A DNA stretch of 64,000 nucleotides from Sphagnum magellanicum (lineage: Eukaryota > Streptophyta > Sphagnopsida > Sphagnales > Sphagnaceae). Made by a program: the position numbers and the translations under genes. A model generated the notes under the pieces. The model saw only the letters and a list, made by a program, of their open reading frames with translations. It did no database searches and had not been told where the DNA came from. Positions within the stretch are counted from its first letter, which is position 1. Each line of letters begins with the position of its first letter. Positions 1 to 31,108 of the stretch are shown one piece after another. Location of the stretch: contig CM038910.1 in NCBI GenBank assembly GCA_021904315.1, positions 17,856,001 to 17,920,000 of the forward strand, written 5' to 3'.

Positions 1-3000
1 TTTGTTATTTCAATAAAGATGATGTATATGTGAATGAAGACTTTCCAAACAAAATGTTATAAAAAATCATCTTTTATCACATTTGAGATTGGACACATTG
101 GATGTTTTTATGTGCATGTCATTGTGTGGGATTAAAGTTGATAATATCAATTAAAGGACAATCTTTGACATTTGGCATAACAATAAAGGTCATGGAATTG
201 TATCATTGGATCAAAGGTGGACCTTGTGTTTTTTTAATATGATTATAAAATTGTTTTTTGCAAATTTTGTTTAGGCATATGTATGTAAACAATTTTGATT
301 TTGCACATGTTGTGATCCAATAAAGTAATTTGAATTGTCAATCTTTTTTCACCTATAGAACATATTTTAGTTTTTTTCCCCAAGAAGGTGTGTTAACATT
401 AGATGAATACAACAATGGATCTAAACTTGTTTGTAAAAAATGGGATTTGCAATTGAGGTTCCATATATCACAAATTGAACATTTCACAACTTAATAATGA
501 AAATCATGCAAAATTCATTCATTCATAATTTGCATGTTTCACAAACTAATATCATGCGTTGAAAACAAATTTGACACACATATTTATAGAAAGATGTGAA
601 ATTCGTATGGCATTCATTCATTCATAAGTTCTTACTTCATTCGTCAAAACATTTATGTATATGTCAAACATGTTTTCAACATATGATATTCGTGTGTAAA
701 ATGTACAAACCTATGAATGAACAAATTTTGCATAATTTTCATTATCAATTTGTTGCATGCTAAATTTGTGATGTATAAAAAAATATTTTTGTTTAAATTG
801 TGTTTGAACTCAATTTTTAGGGCTTTTCTTTGCAAATCATAGTTTGTTCATTTCATTCATGGATGACATCAATTCATTTGTATGATCATTATGTGAAAAA
901 CATTTTAAAATATAAACTATCAAATGAAATGCATTTTTTGAAATTGCACGTCAAATGAAAGGCAATTAGCCAAAGTTCAATATAATATCATTATGAAAGG
1001 CAATTTTAGAACTTGTTTGTCACAGTGAAAGGCAATGGCCCACGTCAAATTCCTACACCTAACCAATTCACATATGAACAAGGTTTTATTTAAATGATTG
1101 TTTTTTCAAAATGGAAAAAAATAGTGATTTTTGAATTTTTTCATCGGCAAATTTCAAAAGAATTTTTTTTAATTTACAAAATTATAACTTAAATTCCAAA
1201 AAGTATCCAAAAATATTTTTAAATTTTAATTTCTTCTAATTTTCATTTTTTTTATCACCAAATATAACTAAATCATCTTATCAACGATCTCCACTTTAAC
1301 TACATCAAAATTTTGAAAAAAGAAAAACACCACAAGTTTGAAACAAGAATTCACAATTATAATGAATTAATGGCCACTAGCACAACATTAAAATGGATGA
1401 TAAATAGTCAAGAAATTGTTTTGTGTTAAGTTTCATTTCCATAAATAACCATGTTGGTTAAAACAACTTCAATGAAAATAATATATTATTGTTTGAAACA
1501 TTAAATTTTTGATGAATTGTTACATTAAAGTAATTGTATTTTTCTTTAAAAAAATAAATGTGTGCAAATAAACATTGTCTTGCAATAACATGAATAAATA
1601 ACAATAAATGAGTATTTGGATGGGTTAATTATAATAATTGACTCCACTGTTGAAATATCAATAACAATGTCCATCTATTTGTTTGTTTTGGAAATTTTGC
1701 CACTTAGTGACAAAAAAGGGTTGTGAGTCATACAAAAGGGTTTTTTTTATAAAAATGGCACAAAGTTGCCATATTTGGAAGAGAAAAAAGTTGAATTTGT
1801 CAGATTTAGACCATAGCATTTTGGATGCCAACAAAATATAGTGAGGTTCTAAAAAATTATATTTTGCTCTTTGGCTTGTGCCTAAATTTGGTTAAGTCCT
1901 CTTTTAGAGGATCACTAATCCACCTACTTCAAAAAAAATTGTAATGTACAATTTGAGGAGTGGATTTATGTTGAAATAAAAGACTTACACCTTGAAACAA
2001 CAATTGAAGGTGTGTTCCATATTTTTGCATAGCCCCAATCAAAAGGTTTTACACCACATACAAATTGACCATTTGATGCAAAAGATGCAATGTATGCATA
2101 ATGCCAAATGAAGGGGCTTTAAAAGACACATGGTAGATGAGCAAGTCATAGGAGAGAAATGAGTAAATGGTGGCAAATGGACGAGGCCAAGGAAATATGT
2201 GGGCACTATGAAAAGTAGGAAATAAATGAAAAGAAGTAGGAAACTTGGAAAGAAACTTATAGTATGGAAGGATGGGAATTACAAAAAATGTAATCCCTAA
2301 TCAAAAACATAATCTCCTTCCTAAGATGCAAGAGGGTAATTGTGCTTTATAAAGCCCATTTGTTTTAGTGTTAAGAAAATAGGCAAATTTTTTACCCAAA
2401 AAAAATCCTTATCAATAATCTTTTCTTTTTCATATTTGTTGGAAGGTTTTTATGATATTTATGGATGGGGTTGAAGGATATAAACAAGATAAATTGAACA
2501 ATTTGATTGGTTTAAACGTTTTTCTACTTGCAAAGTAAATTTAAACTAGTAGCAAAACTCATCATAAAATTATTTTACATTGAATTTCTAATAAGAATGA
2601 TATAAAAAAACAAGATAGTTCTTCATGACTTTGCATTAGTTTTCAAACTTTGCATCATAAAAATGGGTTGAAAGTAGTTTTGCCAAAATACAAATAGTTT
2701 TTGTAGTGTATTTTTGCAATGTAATTCTTCTGTAAAATACATGTTAAGTAGGATGTAACAAATGAAAAGTAGAAGAGTTTTTTGATGGTCCCATACGAAT
2801 ATAATGATCTTCATATCCTAACTTTATATAATTATATTTTATGAAATATTTTGTGTTATAGGTTCCCAACCATGAATTTATCACCTAATAAATTAAGATA
2901 TTTTTGTTTATTTTTAAATTTTATTTTATCCTAATTTTTTGAAGTAGATTTTTATACACATAACAAAAGAAACCAAGGGTTTATTATCACACTTCCACCC

Positions 3001-6000
3001 ATTTTGATATCATGTTATTGCTTTCATATACAAAATATAGGATAAAAATGAAAATGGATTTACATATTTTTGGTATAATTTACCATGCTTGCACCTTGAA
3101 AGAAAGTTGAAAACTCCATCTTGGATGTGTAGAATACCCAATGATGCTACAAGGTGCTACTAGAGTTGCTTTAGTTTAGTTTAATTGCTTAAAAAAATTT
3201 ACCTAACTATTAATAGCTTGTTCGCAACTTTTTATTACATAGGTAGTAAAAATAATATTTACCCTATGCATTAAGTATGGACATGTGTTGGTGTGATATA
3301 GAGGCTTACACTTAATATTCACATTGATATCAACATTAGTAGCAAGGACCCTACCAATTTAGTATGATTTGAGCCAATACCAACCTTATACCAATATGAG
3401 CTTGGTGGGGACTTGAGATAATATTAACCTTCTATCTATATCATTAGTCCCAATACCAATTATATACCTACTTCATACTAGCAAAAAAACATTCTTGAAC
3501 CTTCTACAAAGGCCAAATTAGAATGAGAATATATATATATTTAAATCTAATAACAATATGAACCTAGTATGAAAAAAGGAAAAACCTACCTAATACTAGG
3601 TGTAGTCCGATATGTTCAAAAGTCAATATGATGATATAAAATCATCTACTTACTTGTTAGTCACATATTTTCTTACATGTACCTTAGCTACCTTGGCAAC
3701 TTTGACATGAATTATATTATTTGTAAAAATGTGAAAATTTCCAAAAAATACCTTTTATTCATAATTTTATGAAGGAAAATAGAAAATTTTAGAAAATATT
3801 TTATATTTTAACATGGAACCTTCAAAATTAATTAATTGTTCAAAATGCATGCTACCTTTATACTCTATAAACTCACTATGTTTTTGGCCTTGTTTCACCC
3901 CTTATCCCCTCTTTTAATGGTATTCGCAAAGTAAGGAAATTTTATTAAATTTTAGTATGAAATTCTGAAATTTAGTATTTTATGCACAAGGTTCAAAAGT
4001 AATTATAGTAGCTCTATGGGTAGGAGAAGTGAAAACATATGTAATAGTAGTGGAGGCATTCAAGGAAAAGGAAAGACATGATACCACCAAAATTGGAGGA
4101 AAAACTAGTTTGGTTCCCAATTATTTTGCTTAGAAATTTTCATTCCTAGTTGCACGTTTGATGGTCTATTATGCCAAAACTTGTTGTTCTTGGCCCTTAA
4201 TTGTGAAACTTTACAAATAACTTTAATATATGCCAAACCCTAATGGTAGTCATGGTATACATGACCATAAAAAGATTCCCCTAGCACACACTCTTTGCTT
4301 GGGACTATGATATTGTGATCACAACATTCAATTGTTTTGAATCTTTTGAATGGAGTAATGGTGAAAACACAATATTAATGTGGGTACGTTGGTTTTATCA
4401 TATTGGTTGAAGGTCATACATTTGAAGGTTAATTTGAATTTGACTAATACACTTTAGATGACAGTTTTTGTGCATGTTTATTGCCATTGGTTGATGACAC
4501 AAACATTGACACCTAATATCCCAAATATTTAAATCCTTTGTGCCTTTACCCCATGTTGAAGTTTTTTCATAAAAACATCTATGGAAAGCAAAAGCTTTGA
4601 CAAAAGCCTTGGGAAAATGCAAATATGTGACCATTTCAATGTTTATGAAAAGGGATGGGATCAATTTTTACAATTGATTCACAAAGTGATGATAAGTTCA
4701 AGGAAAGTGATATCTGCACAATTCCACCTTGCACATTAGAGGTTAAACTCCTAGACTTCGCAAATAAGCATGTAATTGGTTATATGAACTTATGGCAACA
4801 CTACAAAGGAATGTCCTTTTGGCAAATTAGAGTTATTCTTCCAATGTGGAATCATTATTAAATTCGATTGGGACCCTAATTGATAAACAACATTTAATAG
4901 CAACTTGGTCAGATACATGTGGATTGTCTAAAAATGTTTAAGGTTGAACATCCAACAACATAATTCTTTCAAAACATTTGTTTATATTCGATTAGTTTGA
5001 ATGATGTTGTGAAAAAATGCTTTAAGCACATTACAAATTCATTATGTTGCCAAAAAAAAGATAATTTTCTTGAACACATCTATGTGATCTAGTAATGGGT
5101 GATTTCTTTGCAACCCAATATACAAATGTTAATTAAGTAAATAATTGCGTTAGACACCAAGAAATTTACATTGATTCACTTGTCCATTTCCTTTCACTAA
5201 AATGGGCAAAATGTTGAATGACAACAAAAAGATCACACAAAATTTTGCATGTCAACCTTATTCAACCACATAGGAAAGAACATTTCACAAATAGGTAGTC
5301 AAGAAATACATTAATTCAATGAAGCACAAAGAGACCATATGTGGAGCATGTAGTCATGGGATTTCTTATTTCCTGGTATAATTAAAAACTTTGTGCATTA
5401 TGTAACATAGAGTGGTAAACATGCCAAACCAATGGGGTTGGTTTTTCAACATGTATTGTAATGGAATTTTGCAAACTATTCTATAAGAAAAATTGATATG
5501 CATGAACAAGCAATACGATTTGATTAATTGACTCCTTATGTTTTCAAGTTAATACATGGAAGGTATTATTGGAAAAGATGTTTGTATATTCTATAAAGGA
5601 TTGGGATTGATAATTAATTAACACGAAATCATTTTTCTCATGTTTTTTAATATGGGTTTGAATGGAAATTTTGTGCATAAATGATATATGATCCAAATTT
5701 CAAATTGATAAAGTAACTAGATATAGAGACAAATGTAATATGATGTTTTTTTTTACTACTTGGAAAGTATATTTAGGAACAAAAATTGAAAAAATTTCAA
5801 AAAATTATTTATAAGGGAAAATGGCAAGAAGATTTTTAGGGATGGGAACTTGGTATATATATGACCTTTGATAATATGGTGGTTGTTTCCCTAAAAACAT
5901 ATGATTGGTGTTTTCAACTTGTTTCATGGTGGGACTAGTCCACTAACTCTCTCCCATACAAAACTTTCACAATGGAAGGATATTAATATTAATTTCAATA

Positions 6001-8400
6001 CCCTCCCCTTTCAAGAGTGTGGATTTAACAATTTAGTAAGGAATGTCCATCTTTAATTATTATAATAAATTTAAATAATTGATCTTAGTCCATTTCCTTT
6101 TTTTGAATTCCATATGTTCATTTTTTCAAGTTGAAAATTTTGAATTGTGTCTAATGCCAACAATTCAATTATGGGTTTTAAAAAAGAAAAGCCATCAAAC
6201 AATGATGTTTGATTTCATATTAGAGAAGAAGATATGTACCATGAGTAAATCATTTGGTTTAATATACTATTGGCACATGAGAAGTGATGATAGTTCTAAA
6301 ATGAAACATTAAACATGCATATTTAGCTGAAAAGTTGTGAATGCCACATGGGATTTGTTTCTTCCATATAAACACCTTTGAACGTATAAACTTGGTAATG
6401 TAAGCATGTATATTGACATGCAAGTCTACTAAAAAATTGATGCAAAAAAAATAATTCTACAAATAACCTTTACAAATTGGCTTGATTTGTATCATTAATT
6501 TAAATTAAATTATTAGAACCCCATGGCCAAGGGAATGTTTAAAAAAAGATTTATGGAATGTATTTTAATAATTAATTGAATTTTCAAATTTCAATTTTAA
6601 GCTTCATTTTGAAAATGTGGAAAAAATAAAAATAATGGTAAAGGATATGGAAGCTTATACATCTAATAATCATTTTCATAAATATAGATTTAATAATCAT
6701 TATGAAATGTATTCTAATAGTGAAATAAATATTTTAATTTTTAATTTTAAGCTTTAGTTTGAAAGCCCAAAGACTTCAAAAGGTTTTTTTTAATAGTGTG
6801 GATAAACACATGTTTACATTCAGTACTACAAAACCTATCCCAAACCCACTAAAGTACTTCCACCCAAGTTAGCCCAAGTGGAAATGGGCTCATTCAAACC
6901 ATTACCCTATGGTTGTTCAAGTGTACATGGTTCACTTGAATGTGTGCATAATGGATTTTAGTGGATTCATAGTGGATTTTCAATGGAAATTGGTGGACTT
7001 GGTGGATGGGAGTAATGCCTAGAGGAATCATAATGGACACCTTGCCACAAATTCTAGATCACTTATGACTTCCATTAAAAATTCACATGGGTGAAATGGG
7101 GTCTTTCATAATCAATGTTGGGTGGAATGTCAAGTGGAATAGGGACATGTTCTATAATAGTGATTTCATAAGCCAATAAGTATTTTCTAATAATATAATA
7201 GTAAAAAATCCAAGGGCTAGGATTAAATGATCTTATGAATGCCAGATTGTCTTGATTATAATCATGGAAATCATGTGGATGAATGACATAAATGATTATG
7301 ACCATAAAAACAACTATTGGCAAAAGCCTTGAATCCAAATCAACCACATATTCATGTGATCACAAGTGATATAAATGAGTACAAAAGTAATCATATGTGG
7401 AGTCATTTATGCCATGTCTTAACATAGTGATTGGCCACCATCTTGATGTGGCCCTTTCATTTTTGAAAAATATCATACTGTTTGATTCACAAATAAATGT
7501 TTAAGCTCAAATCAATTGATACCTAAATCATTTTAATTTACTTCTCAAAGTTGTGGAAGCCATTTGCTCTTTTTTTTGGTTGTGCATTTCAATCTCCTTT
7601 GAAAGTAAGTCTAGTTCATAAGTTACAACCATTAATTTTTGTTCTTTATCCATTCGTTGAAACATGCAATCTATCAATTTTTTGTTGCTTGTTGTTACTT
7701 GCCATATTCAAGATTGCTATAAATAAATTTCAAAACAAGAATGGAAACTTAGATATTGCAAAAAACATCATTTGTGAACTAAGTTAAATTTTTTAATACA
7801 AATGTGTGAATGTAAAATTTAAAAAAAAGTAAAGATATAATGTCGCTTCTAATGTTTAAATAAGAAACTCATGCACAAAATCACATCTAAAGAATAAAAC
7901 GTCAAGTGAAAAAATGGACATTCTTGAATCAAAAGTGCATGAATAGATGATAAAAAATATATGCAAAAATGGATGCGTTTCTAACTACTCAAGATAGTTT
8001 AACAACTTGCTGAAATATTTTGAATTTGTTTTGAGTTAGGAAGACTCTCAAAAGATATAATCAGTTGAAGTTTAGTCCATACTAACCATCTTGTCAAATA
8101 CGTGTTTGTGTTTGTCAATGAAATAGTCATTCTTGACTCTAGTGATTTAGTTAAGGCCGACCTAGTATCAATGACTTTTCCAACTCAAGAACTAAAAATA
8201 TTGACTCCTAGCCTTTGCACATGATGCAACATACAATGAACATTGGATTGGATTTGAAGGAAACAGCAAAAGATTCATGCAAATCATAATTGAGACCGCA
8301 CTAATGTTTATTGACACAAAGATGCAAACATTATGGAGATCCTTCAACAAAAGTCAGCTGAAGATTGAGATAAGGGTTTCATAAGAGAGATTTCAAATGC
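1..8400. other. AT-rich intergenic spacer, no gene supported
   Basis: This stretch is strongly AT-rich, with many A and T runs. Its open frames are all under about 90 codons, show no recognisable motifs, and lie in composition typical of chance frames. No tRNA-like or rRNA-like segment was seen. It probably consists of old, mutated repeats, but no family could be named. Confidence 0.6.
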
Positions 8401-8570
8401 CTGCCTACCTACTTGCGCACTTATGGTTGCATTGTAAATCATTGGGAACGATCTTTCGTCCATCTTGCTTCTCCTCTTTGCTCAGTACAATAGGAGTGAC
8501 TTGAAAAGTGAGAGGAGGGATCAAATCTATTTGTCTTCTCAAGACGAATTGTTATCATTTGCTTCACCAT

Positions 8571-8612
8571 TGTGGGAGTTAGGGCAAATGGTGCAAGCTC
8601 CTAACTCCCACA
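8571..8612. repeat. perfect 13-bp hairpin
   Basis: TGTGGGAGTTAGG at 8571-8583 is followed, after a 16-base loop, by its exact reverse complement at 8600-8612. No U-tract or neighbouring gene gives it a clear role. The stem is too short for a plant microRNA precursor. Confidence 0.7.
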
Positions 8613-9428
8613 AAATCTTAACTCCGAGAAAACCTCAGCACACCATTCTTGACAAGTCTGAAAATTCCCCAACTGTGATCAGTTGAGTTGCAGCCATGTT
8701 TATTTTTCCTGGCAAAATTTTCACCATTTTTCGCCATAGAAATTGGGAAAATTTCGTTTTTCTAGTGTAAATTTGACCACTTTTGCTAGGTTTATAAATC
8801 ATTGAGTTACAGTTGCATATTTGCTTTAGAAGACACACTTTGCACTAGCTAGCTTTCTTGAACCATCAACCCTTGTCCAAACTTCAATGCTGAAAAAAAA
8901 GGAAGCGGGATGTGAAACTTGGAGACATTGCAATGGATGCAAGGCTGTCGATCTAGGCGACTTCAAACCAAAGCTCCAAATCGTAAAAATACGGTTGTAG
9001 GGGCCATAGATATCACTTACCTCAGTGTGCAAGAGCCGTGCACTGGGGGTTTTGCTTTCATGAATAAAGAGTCAGTTGCATCTATCCCCTCGGTGGTAAC
9101 CTTTTCCCGCAATCGCAATTCCAACCTCCCGCAAGTCCTGTTCCTTAGCAGCGAACGGAAACAATAGCAGAAATGAGTTCTCAATCCACAATTATTGTGT
9201 ATAGAGCCCGACCTAGTCAAGGAACATGATCCAGCACGAATCAGCTTGTGAAAAACACTGCCAAACACGTCGATTTCTTCTCCAAAAGCGGAAAAAATCA
9301 ATGTTCACATCCCTGCACATCCCAGCACCACACTCACGAAGCCACACCACTTGTAATGTAGTGGCAAGGGTTCAAAAATTTTCCTACTGGACGCCATCGC
9401 CACTTGTCAAGCATCGTTACAACAAAAC

Positions 9429-9831
9429 CGAGAGAGAACACGATCGTTCCTTGACAGAACACTCGGAGAAGACAACCGTTCTGTGCAAAATTCTCACCCT
9501 AAAACCAATTCCTGTACAAAGCAACCTGAGAAGACGACCATTCCCCCATGGAATTCTTGCCCTAAATGCCATTCCTTTTACACCACAATACCATGAAAGA
9601 CGACCGTTCCACACCTAAAAACTCTCACCCTTAATACCATTCCTTAACACCACGAGAAGACGACAGTTCCCCCACGGAATTCTTGCCCTTAATAAATACC
9701 GTTCTTTTGCAGAACACCCCGATAAGACGACCGTTCCGCACCTGAGAAACTCTCACCCTACTTACCGTTCCTTCACGAAACATTTCGAGAAGACAACCGT
9801 TCTGGCAAGGAATTCTTACCCTACAAAATTT
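9429..9831. repeat. degenerate tandem repeat, unit about 60-67 bp, 6-7 copies
   Basis: A core close to GAGAAGACRACCGTTC recurs near 9464, 9526, 9593, 9653, 9720 and 9786, with a weaker copy near 9435. Between cores lie diverged versions of an AATTCTTGCCCTTAATACC-like stretch. Spacing is about 60-67 bases, so this is a minisatellite-like array. Open frames across it (both strands, 9226-9618) follow from the repeat and are not taken as genes. Confidence 0.75.
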
Positions 9832-10491
9832 AATCAGTTTTGAAAAGCACTTCCAAAAGGTGGAATTTTGGAATTAGCTTTTGATTTTTCATATTCTCCA
9901 AAACGAAAGAGCTCCAAAAGTCAAACGCCTAGTTCGTTCTTTCTTTAAAGCAGCCACGTCTCAAACCAAACGTGGCTTTTTTCATTTAAAAAAAAAAGAA
10001 AATAATTTCTTTTGCAAAAAAAATTTAAAATTCCCATTTCGAAATTGACAAGTCTCGACTCCCATTTCCAAAGGTGACTTTGCATTTAGAAAAAAAGAAA
10101 AGAAAAGAAGTTAAATAAATAAATAAATAAATATCTGATTTCCTTTTGTTTTTACTTTGTGAGAGTTATGGAGCATTATCATCATGGTTTTTTTTTTTTT
10201 TTTTTTTCCAATTTTCTAATATCGAAAACTCGGTAAGTTTTTTCAAAAAATTAGCAAAATTAATCGAATTTACAATTTTTAAAAAAACCCATTTGTTCCC
10301 AAAAAATTCCCAATTATTTTGTCGAAAAAACAACCAAATTTGTCGGAAAATAAAAATAAAAATCACAACTCCAACTTATCACGCGTTTTAAAATTATTAT
10401 AGGCAGTTTGGCACCCTTTTGTGGAATTCAATCAGGTTGCATCGCAGTGTTCCCAATGCAACACTGCCACCTGATTGTAAAAGAGTTGGAA

Positions 10492-10500
10492 TTAGGGTTT
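10492..10500 (-). promoter_or_regulatory. telo-box (reverse orientation) at the start of the BEACH gene
   Basis: TTAGGGTTT is the reverse complement of the plant telo-box AAACCCTAA, a motif usually found close to transcription starts of housekeeping genes. It lies about 660 bases before the start codon, where the composition changes from AT-rich spacer to mixed 5' leader. Role inferred. Confidence 0.45.
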
Positions 10501-10777
10501 GGGGAACGCCTTCTGTTTTCCTTCGGAAAAACTTCGTCTCTCTTTGTGTGCTCTTGTTTTCGGTGGCCCTTTTTTTTGTGGGTTTGTCGTTGCAGTTTCG
10601 TTTCGTCTCTGTGGAGTTTATGTTTTCGGAAAGCGAATCCGACGCATACTCGAGTCCCCCAGAAGGAAGAGATCGAGGAAGCGAAAGGGGAAAGTTGAAC
10701 GAGAGATTTTACTTTTTGGGCTACGGTATGCGATCCGGATTCGAGACTCACCGTTTTATTTTGGGATTGTGAAGAAG

Positions 10778-11042
10778 GTAAAAGGGTGGTAGTGTTGGGC
10801 GAGATTTTATTTTTTGGGGGGGGGGGTGTTGGAAGGGAGGGGGGTTCTTCTCGGAGAAATCGATTCAAGGAATCCATCTGATGATTTAATCTTTTTTCTG
10901 AGAAAAATCTAGAGGAATGCGGATCTGAGGATTTATGAGAAGGGGTTTTGGAAGTTGTCCTCGAGCATGTGTGCTTGTTTTGTCGCTGTTGTGCCTGGAT
11001 CTTGATTCGCGATCTTTTTCCTCATTGTTTTCCTTTTTTCAG
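10778..11042 (+). other. candidate 5'-UTR intron of the BEACH gene
   Basis: A donor-like GAAG|GTAAAA at 10777/10778 pairs with a pyrimidine-rich acceptor CCTTTTTTCAG ending at 11042. The tract contains a run of 11 or more G near 10817. Splicing it out would remove the start (10935) of a 66-codon upstream frame that otherwise ends at 11135, 17 bases before the main start codon. RNA evidence is needed to decide. Confidence 0.45.
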
Positions 11043-11152
11043 CTGGTTTCCAGTTGTCTTCGAAGAGGGCGGAATGGATTGGTGATTTGTTACTGCATGT
11101 CGAATAGAACTAAAGAAGCTCACAACGTCCGATAGAAGCCCGACACATTGCA

Positions 11153-28152
<17,000 letters not shown>

Positions 28153-31108
28153 CAGATTGAGCTTGACACTTAATTCTGAAGTTTGCTGCCCCTCCCCTTC
28201 ATTTTAGTTCAGCCCTCATGTACAAGACCTCCTGTCTATTTATATCCACAGGAAATGGTCAGTCAGAACTGAATTCTGTCCCTTTGATTGATTGAGAGCT
28301 GTCTTCATCATCTTAGAATCTGTTGTGACATTGCTTTACACAGCAAGCAGAGTCATTGAAAAGCTAGTTGAAAATAAAAAAATTTCATTATTATTCTGCA
28401 GTGGGTGGTTGTTGTATAGGGTTACTATTGCTTTGATACAATTCTGAGCATTGCGTTTTATTCCCTTAACTTTTTCCATCAAGTTGTCACTCTACTGTCA
28501 TGATCTTTGTCTTTGTAGAAGAATTACTATGAAATGAGACAGGCCAACTTTCTACTTGGTACACAGATCTTAAAATTTTGGTCCATGGTTGATAGGGACA
28601 AGGGAATGCAGTCTTGTCCATGGAGTTTTCGCTGGTGCATTTGATCCATTTGAGTGTGCCGAGGTGGCCAATTTCACAGCAAATATTCATGAATTGAATC
28701 CCTGCAGAAACAAACCATGGAACTTGTTAGTGTCTTTTGTGACTGGTCCCCTTATGCTCTTACAGAAGGAAACTTGTGGCAAAAGATATGTATGATTTAA
28801 TGACTATGAGGGTAAAGGGTACTTGGGTGTTCCTTATATACTATGATGGTAAGGGTGAACATTGCTGTGAACACTCTTGAGCAGATTGCTATCAGCATCT
28901 CATACTGTACCCACATGTACAGTATGGGACTTTCTCACTGACAAGATTCATATCATGGACATTGTCATTAGAGCTGCATGCCATCGATTTTCATACTTTC
29001 AATTACAAACATGCAGTTGAATGGTTTTTTTCTCAGGTCATTTTCCGGATTCAAAGTCATCCTAGTGAGTGCAACAACAAGAGTGTTTGCTAAACAGCAA
29101 TTGGAGGCCCCATGTTTGTGGCTTGCACCCATGGGTATGGATATCTTCCCCCCATTGCTTGCCTGATTTCTATTGGTCTTGAGCAAATGCTATATCTCCC
29201 CTTGCTGTACCAACATCAAAGATGAATTGTCATGAGTATCCTTGACCATTAGCAACCTGCCTACTTTGGCTTCCAGAGATGAATTGTCTAAAGAAGATTC
29301 ACCTGCTCTTGTGATAGCAGCCTGATACTTTTTCAATAGCTGGTACAATTTCTCCAAAATGAAGGATGCCTTCTCATGAGCAATTAGATTCAGGACCTCT
29401 GAATGTTGTTGATCTAAACAAAAATAGAACTCTTCAATCACACAAGTTCATGGTTGCAATGTCCCTACTGCTCCCAAGCAATTGAATGTGATCAATTGTT
29501 GCAACAATGTTCAAACATTCTGATATGAGTTGCAATGGCATTATTGAGCTTTTTGAAGTTTACAATACATGTAAGAACCTCAATTTGAAGATGTTGATGG
29601 ATGAGCGTGAAGATCTTTTTTCGGAAGCAAACCAAAACAAATATGTTGCCATTGATCAATTTGAGTTTATGGTGTTGATGCAATATAGTGGTTCACCTAG
29701 ACACCGAGTCATGCTCCCAATAAACAATTTCACACCCATTTGCATTCTCGTGCTAGCTATCATTCTAGAGTAGTAAAACCAGACAATATACTTGATATTG
29801 GAGGCCATACTTTGCTTTGACACTAGAATGTTGTCAAGGAAAGAAGTAAAGAATTGCCCAAAGGAAACCCTTCCACATCTTCAACCTCAACTAGGGACCA
29901 TACTCCATGTGGCTATGCATGGATTGAAATATTGAAACAAAAATGTGTTTTGGATTTTAGAGGCTTTGCAAGACAATGGGACTTGGGGAGATGATCAACT
30001 CATCATTGTTAACAATATGGTAAAGGACAAAGGCAAGCAATTTGAGGAGCTTAGTGAAGAAGAAGAATTCAAAGGAGAACACATCGAAGGTGATAGAATG
30101 TCCAAACCAATGTTGTGCAATTCTTCTTTTTAAACAAAACCTCTAGTCTTGGTTCTAACACTTTATATTGCAAGTTGAAGCAATGTCACCTTAAATGTTT
30201 TGGAACCTTCAAGAAAACATTGTTTTTTGATGTTTACATGGGTGAAGGTCGAAAACTTGGAGAAAAATGTGAGGGTTGGATTAAAGATATTTTGTTCCAT
30301 TGAAAACATGATATGGTATATTTAAGGTTTTTTTAATGTACATAGTCGTAGGAAATTCCCATGTTCTTGAGAGCTTGTAAGAGAAGAATCCCATGAAATC
30401 ATCATCCTCATGAAAATCATGTGAAAGCTTGTGAGAGAAGAAATCTTATGAAAGCCCATGAAAGCCGTATGTGAAAATCCCACATGTAAATACTTGTGTG
30501 AGAATCATGTGAAAGTCCCCATGGGTGGCAAATTGGGAAGCCCACATACAGTTCTATGATAATTCCTCAATAGAATGAGCATCATGGGTCAATAATTTCA
30601 TGAGAATCTCATGAAAGTTGAAATTTCCTAAGAGAGTTGTTTTGTGAAAGTTTGGATTCCCGTCAAAATACCTCACCAAATAATAGTTCCATGGGAATCT
30701 TGGTGAGATAACTTTTTGGAAAAAAAATCATCTTGTGAGAGAGAAAAAAATCCAACCCACAACAAAGTCTTAAGAAAAAAACACGAGATTTTCCAAAATC
30801 AAATTACAAATGAAGGAATATAAAGTCAAGTTATGAAGTGGATGTTTTGCAAAGCAACAATTGACTATGAAAACTTCATTAGGAAATCATGTCTTTCTCT
30901 AAACACATTTATTAGTTTAAATAGCAATGTTGCATCTTCCTTCCAAAAGAGAACATCAAGATATCTTCCAAGGATTTCATTTGAATGAAAAAATCATGGG
31001 TTGAATTCAATAGTCCAATAATCAAACACAAACAATGTTGGGAGTTGAAGTGCAAACATTGTAGGAAAGAGTTTAAAATTAGGTCTATTTATCATGTTAA
31101 GGAACACT
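28153..31108. other. 3' UTR of the BEACH gene, then unexplained spacer
   Basis: The first few hundred bases are probably 3' UTR, with no unambiguous poly(A) signal chosen. Beyond that are short open frames (29190-29441 on -, 29507-29773 on +) without recognised domains. From about 30360 to 30680 a motif like ATCATGTGAAAGCTTGTGAGAGAAG recurs imperfectly, giving a low-complexity GAAAG/CATG-rich tract. Confidence 0.5.

Noticed and set aside
7075-7347. 90-codon minus frame in the left spacer
   Set aside because: No recognised motif, AT-driven composition, no splice-linked neighbours.
10428-10877. 149-codon minus frame over the BEACH leader
   Set aside because: It is Pro/Lys-rich through pyrimidine tracts of the leader, with no motif. 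It overlaps the expected promoter and 5' UTR.
29190-29441. 83-codon minus frame with helical look (AHEKASFILEKLYQLLKKYQ)
   Set aside because: It could be a remnant of a repeat-encoded protein, but nothing identifiable adjoins it. Not enough to name a gene or an element.
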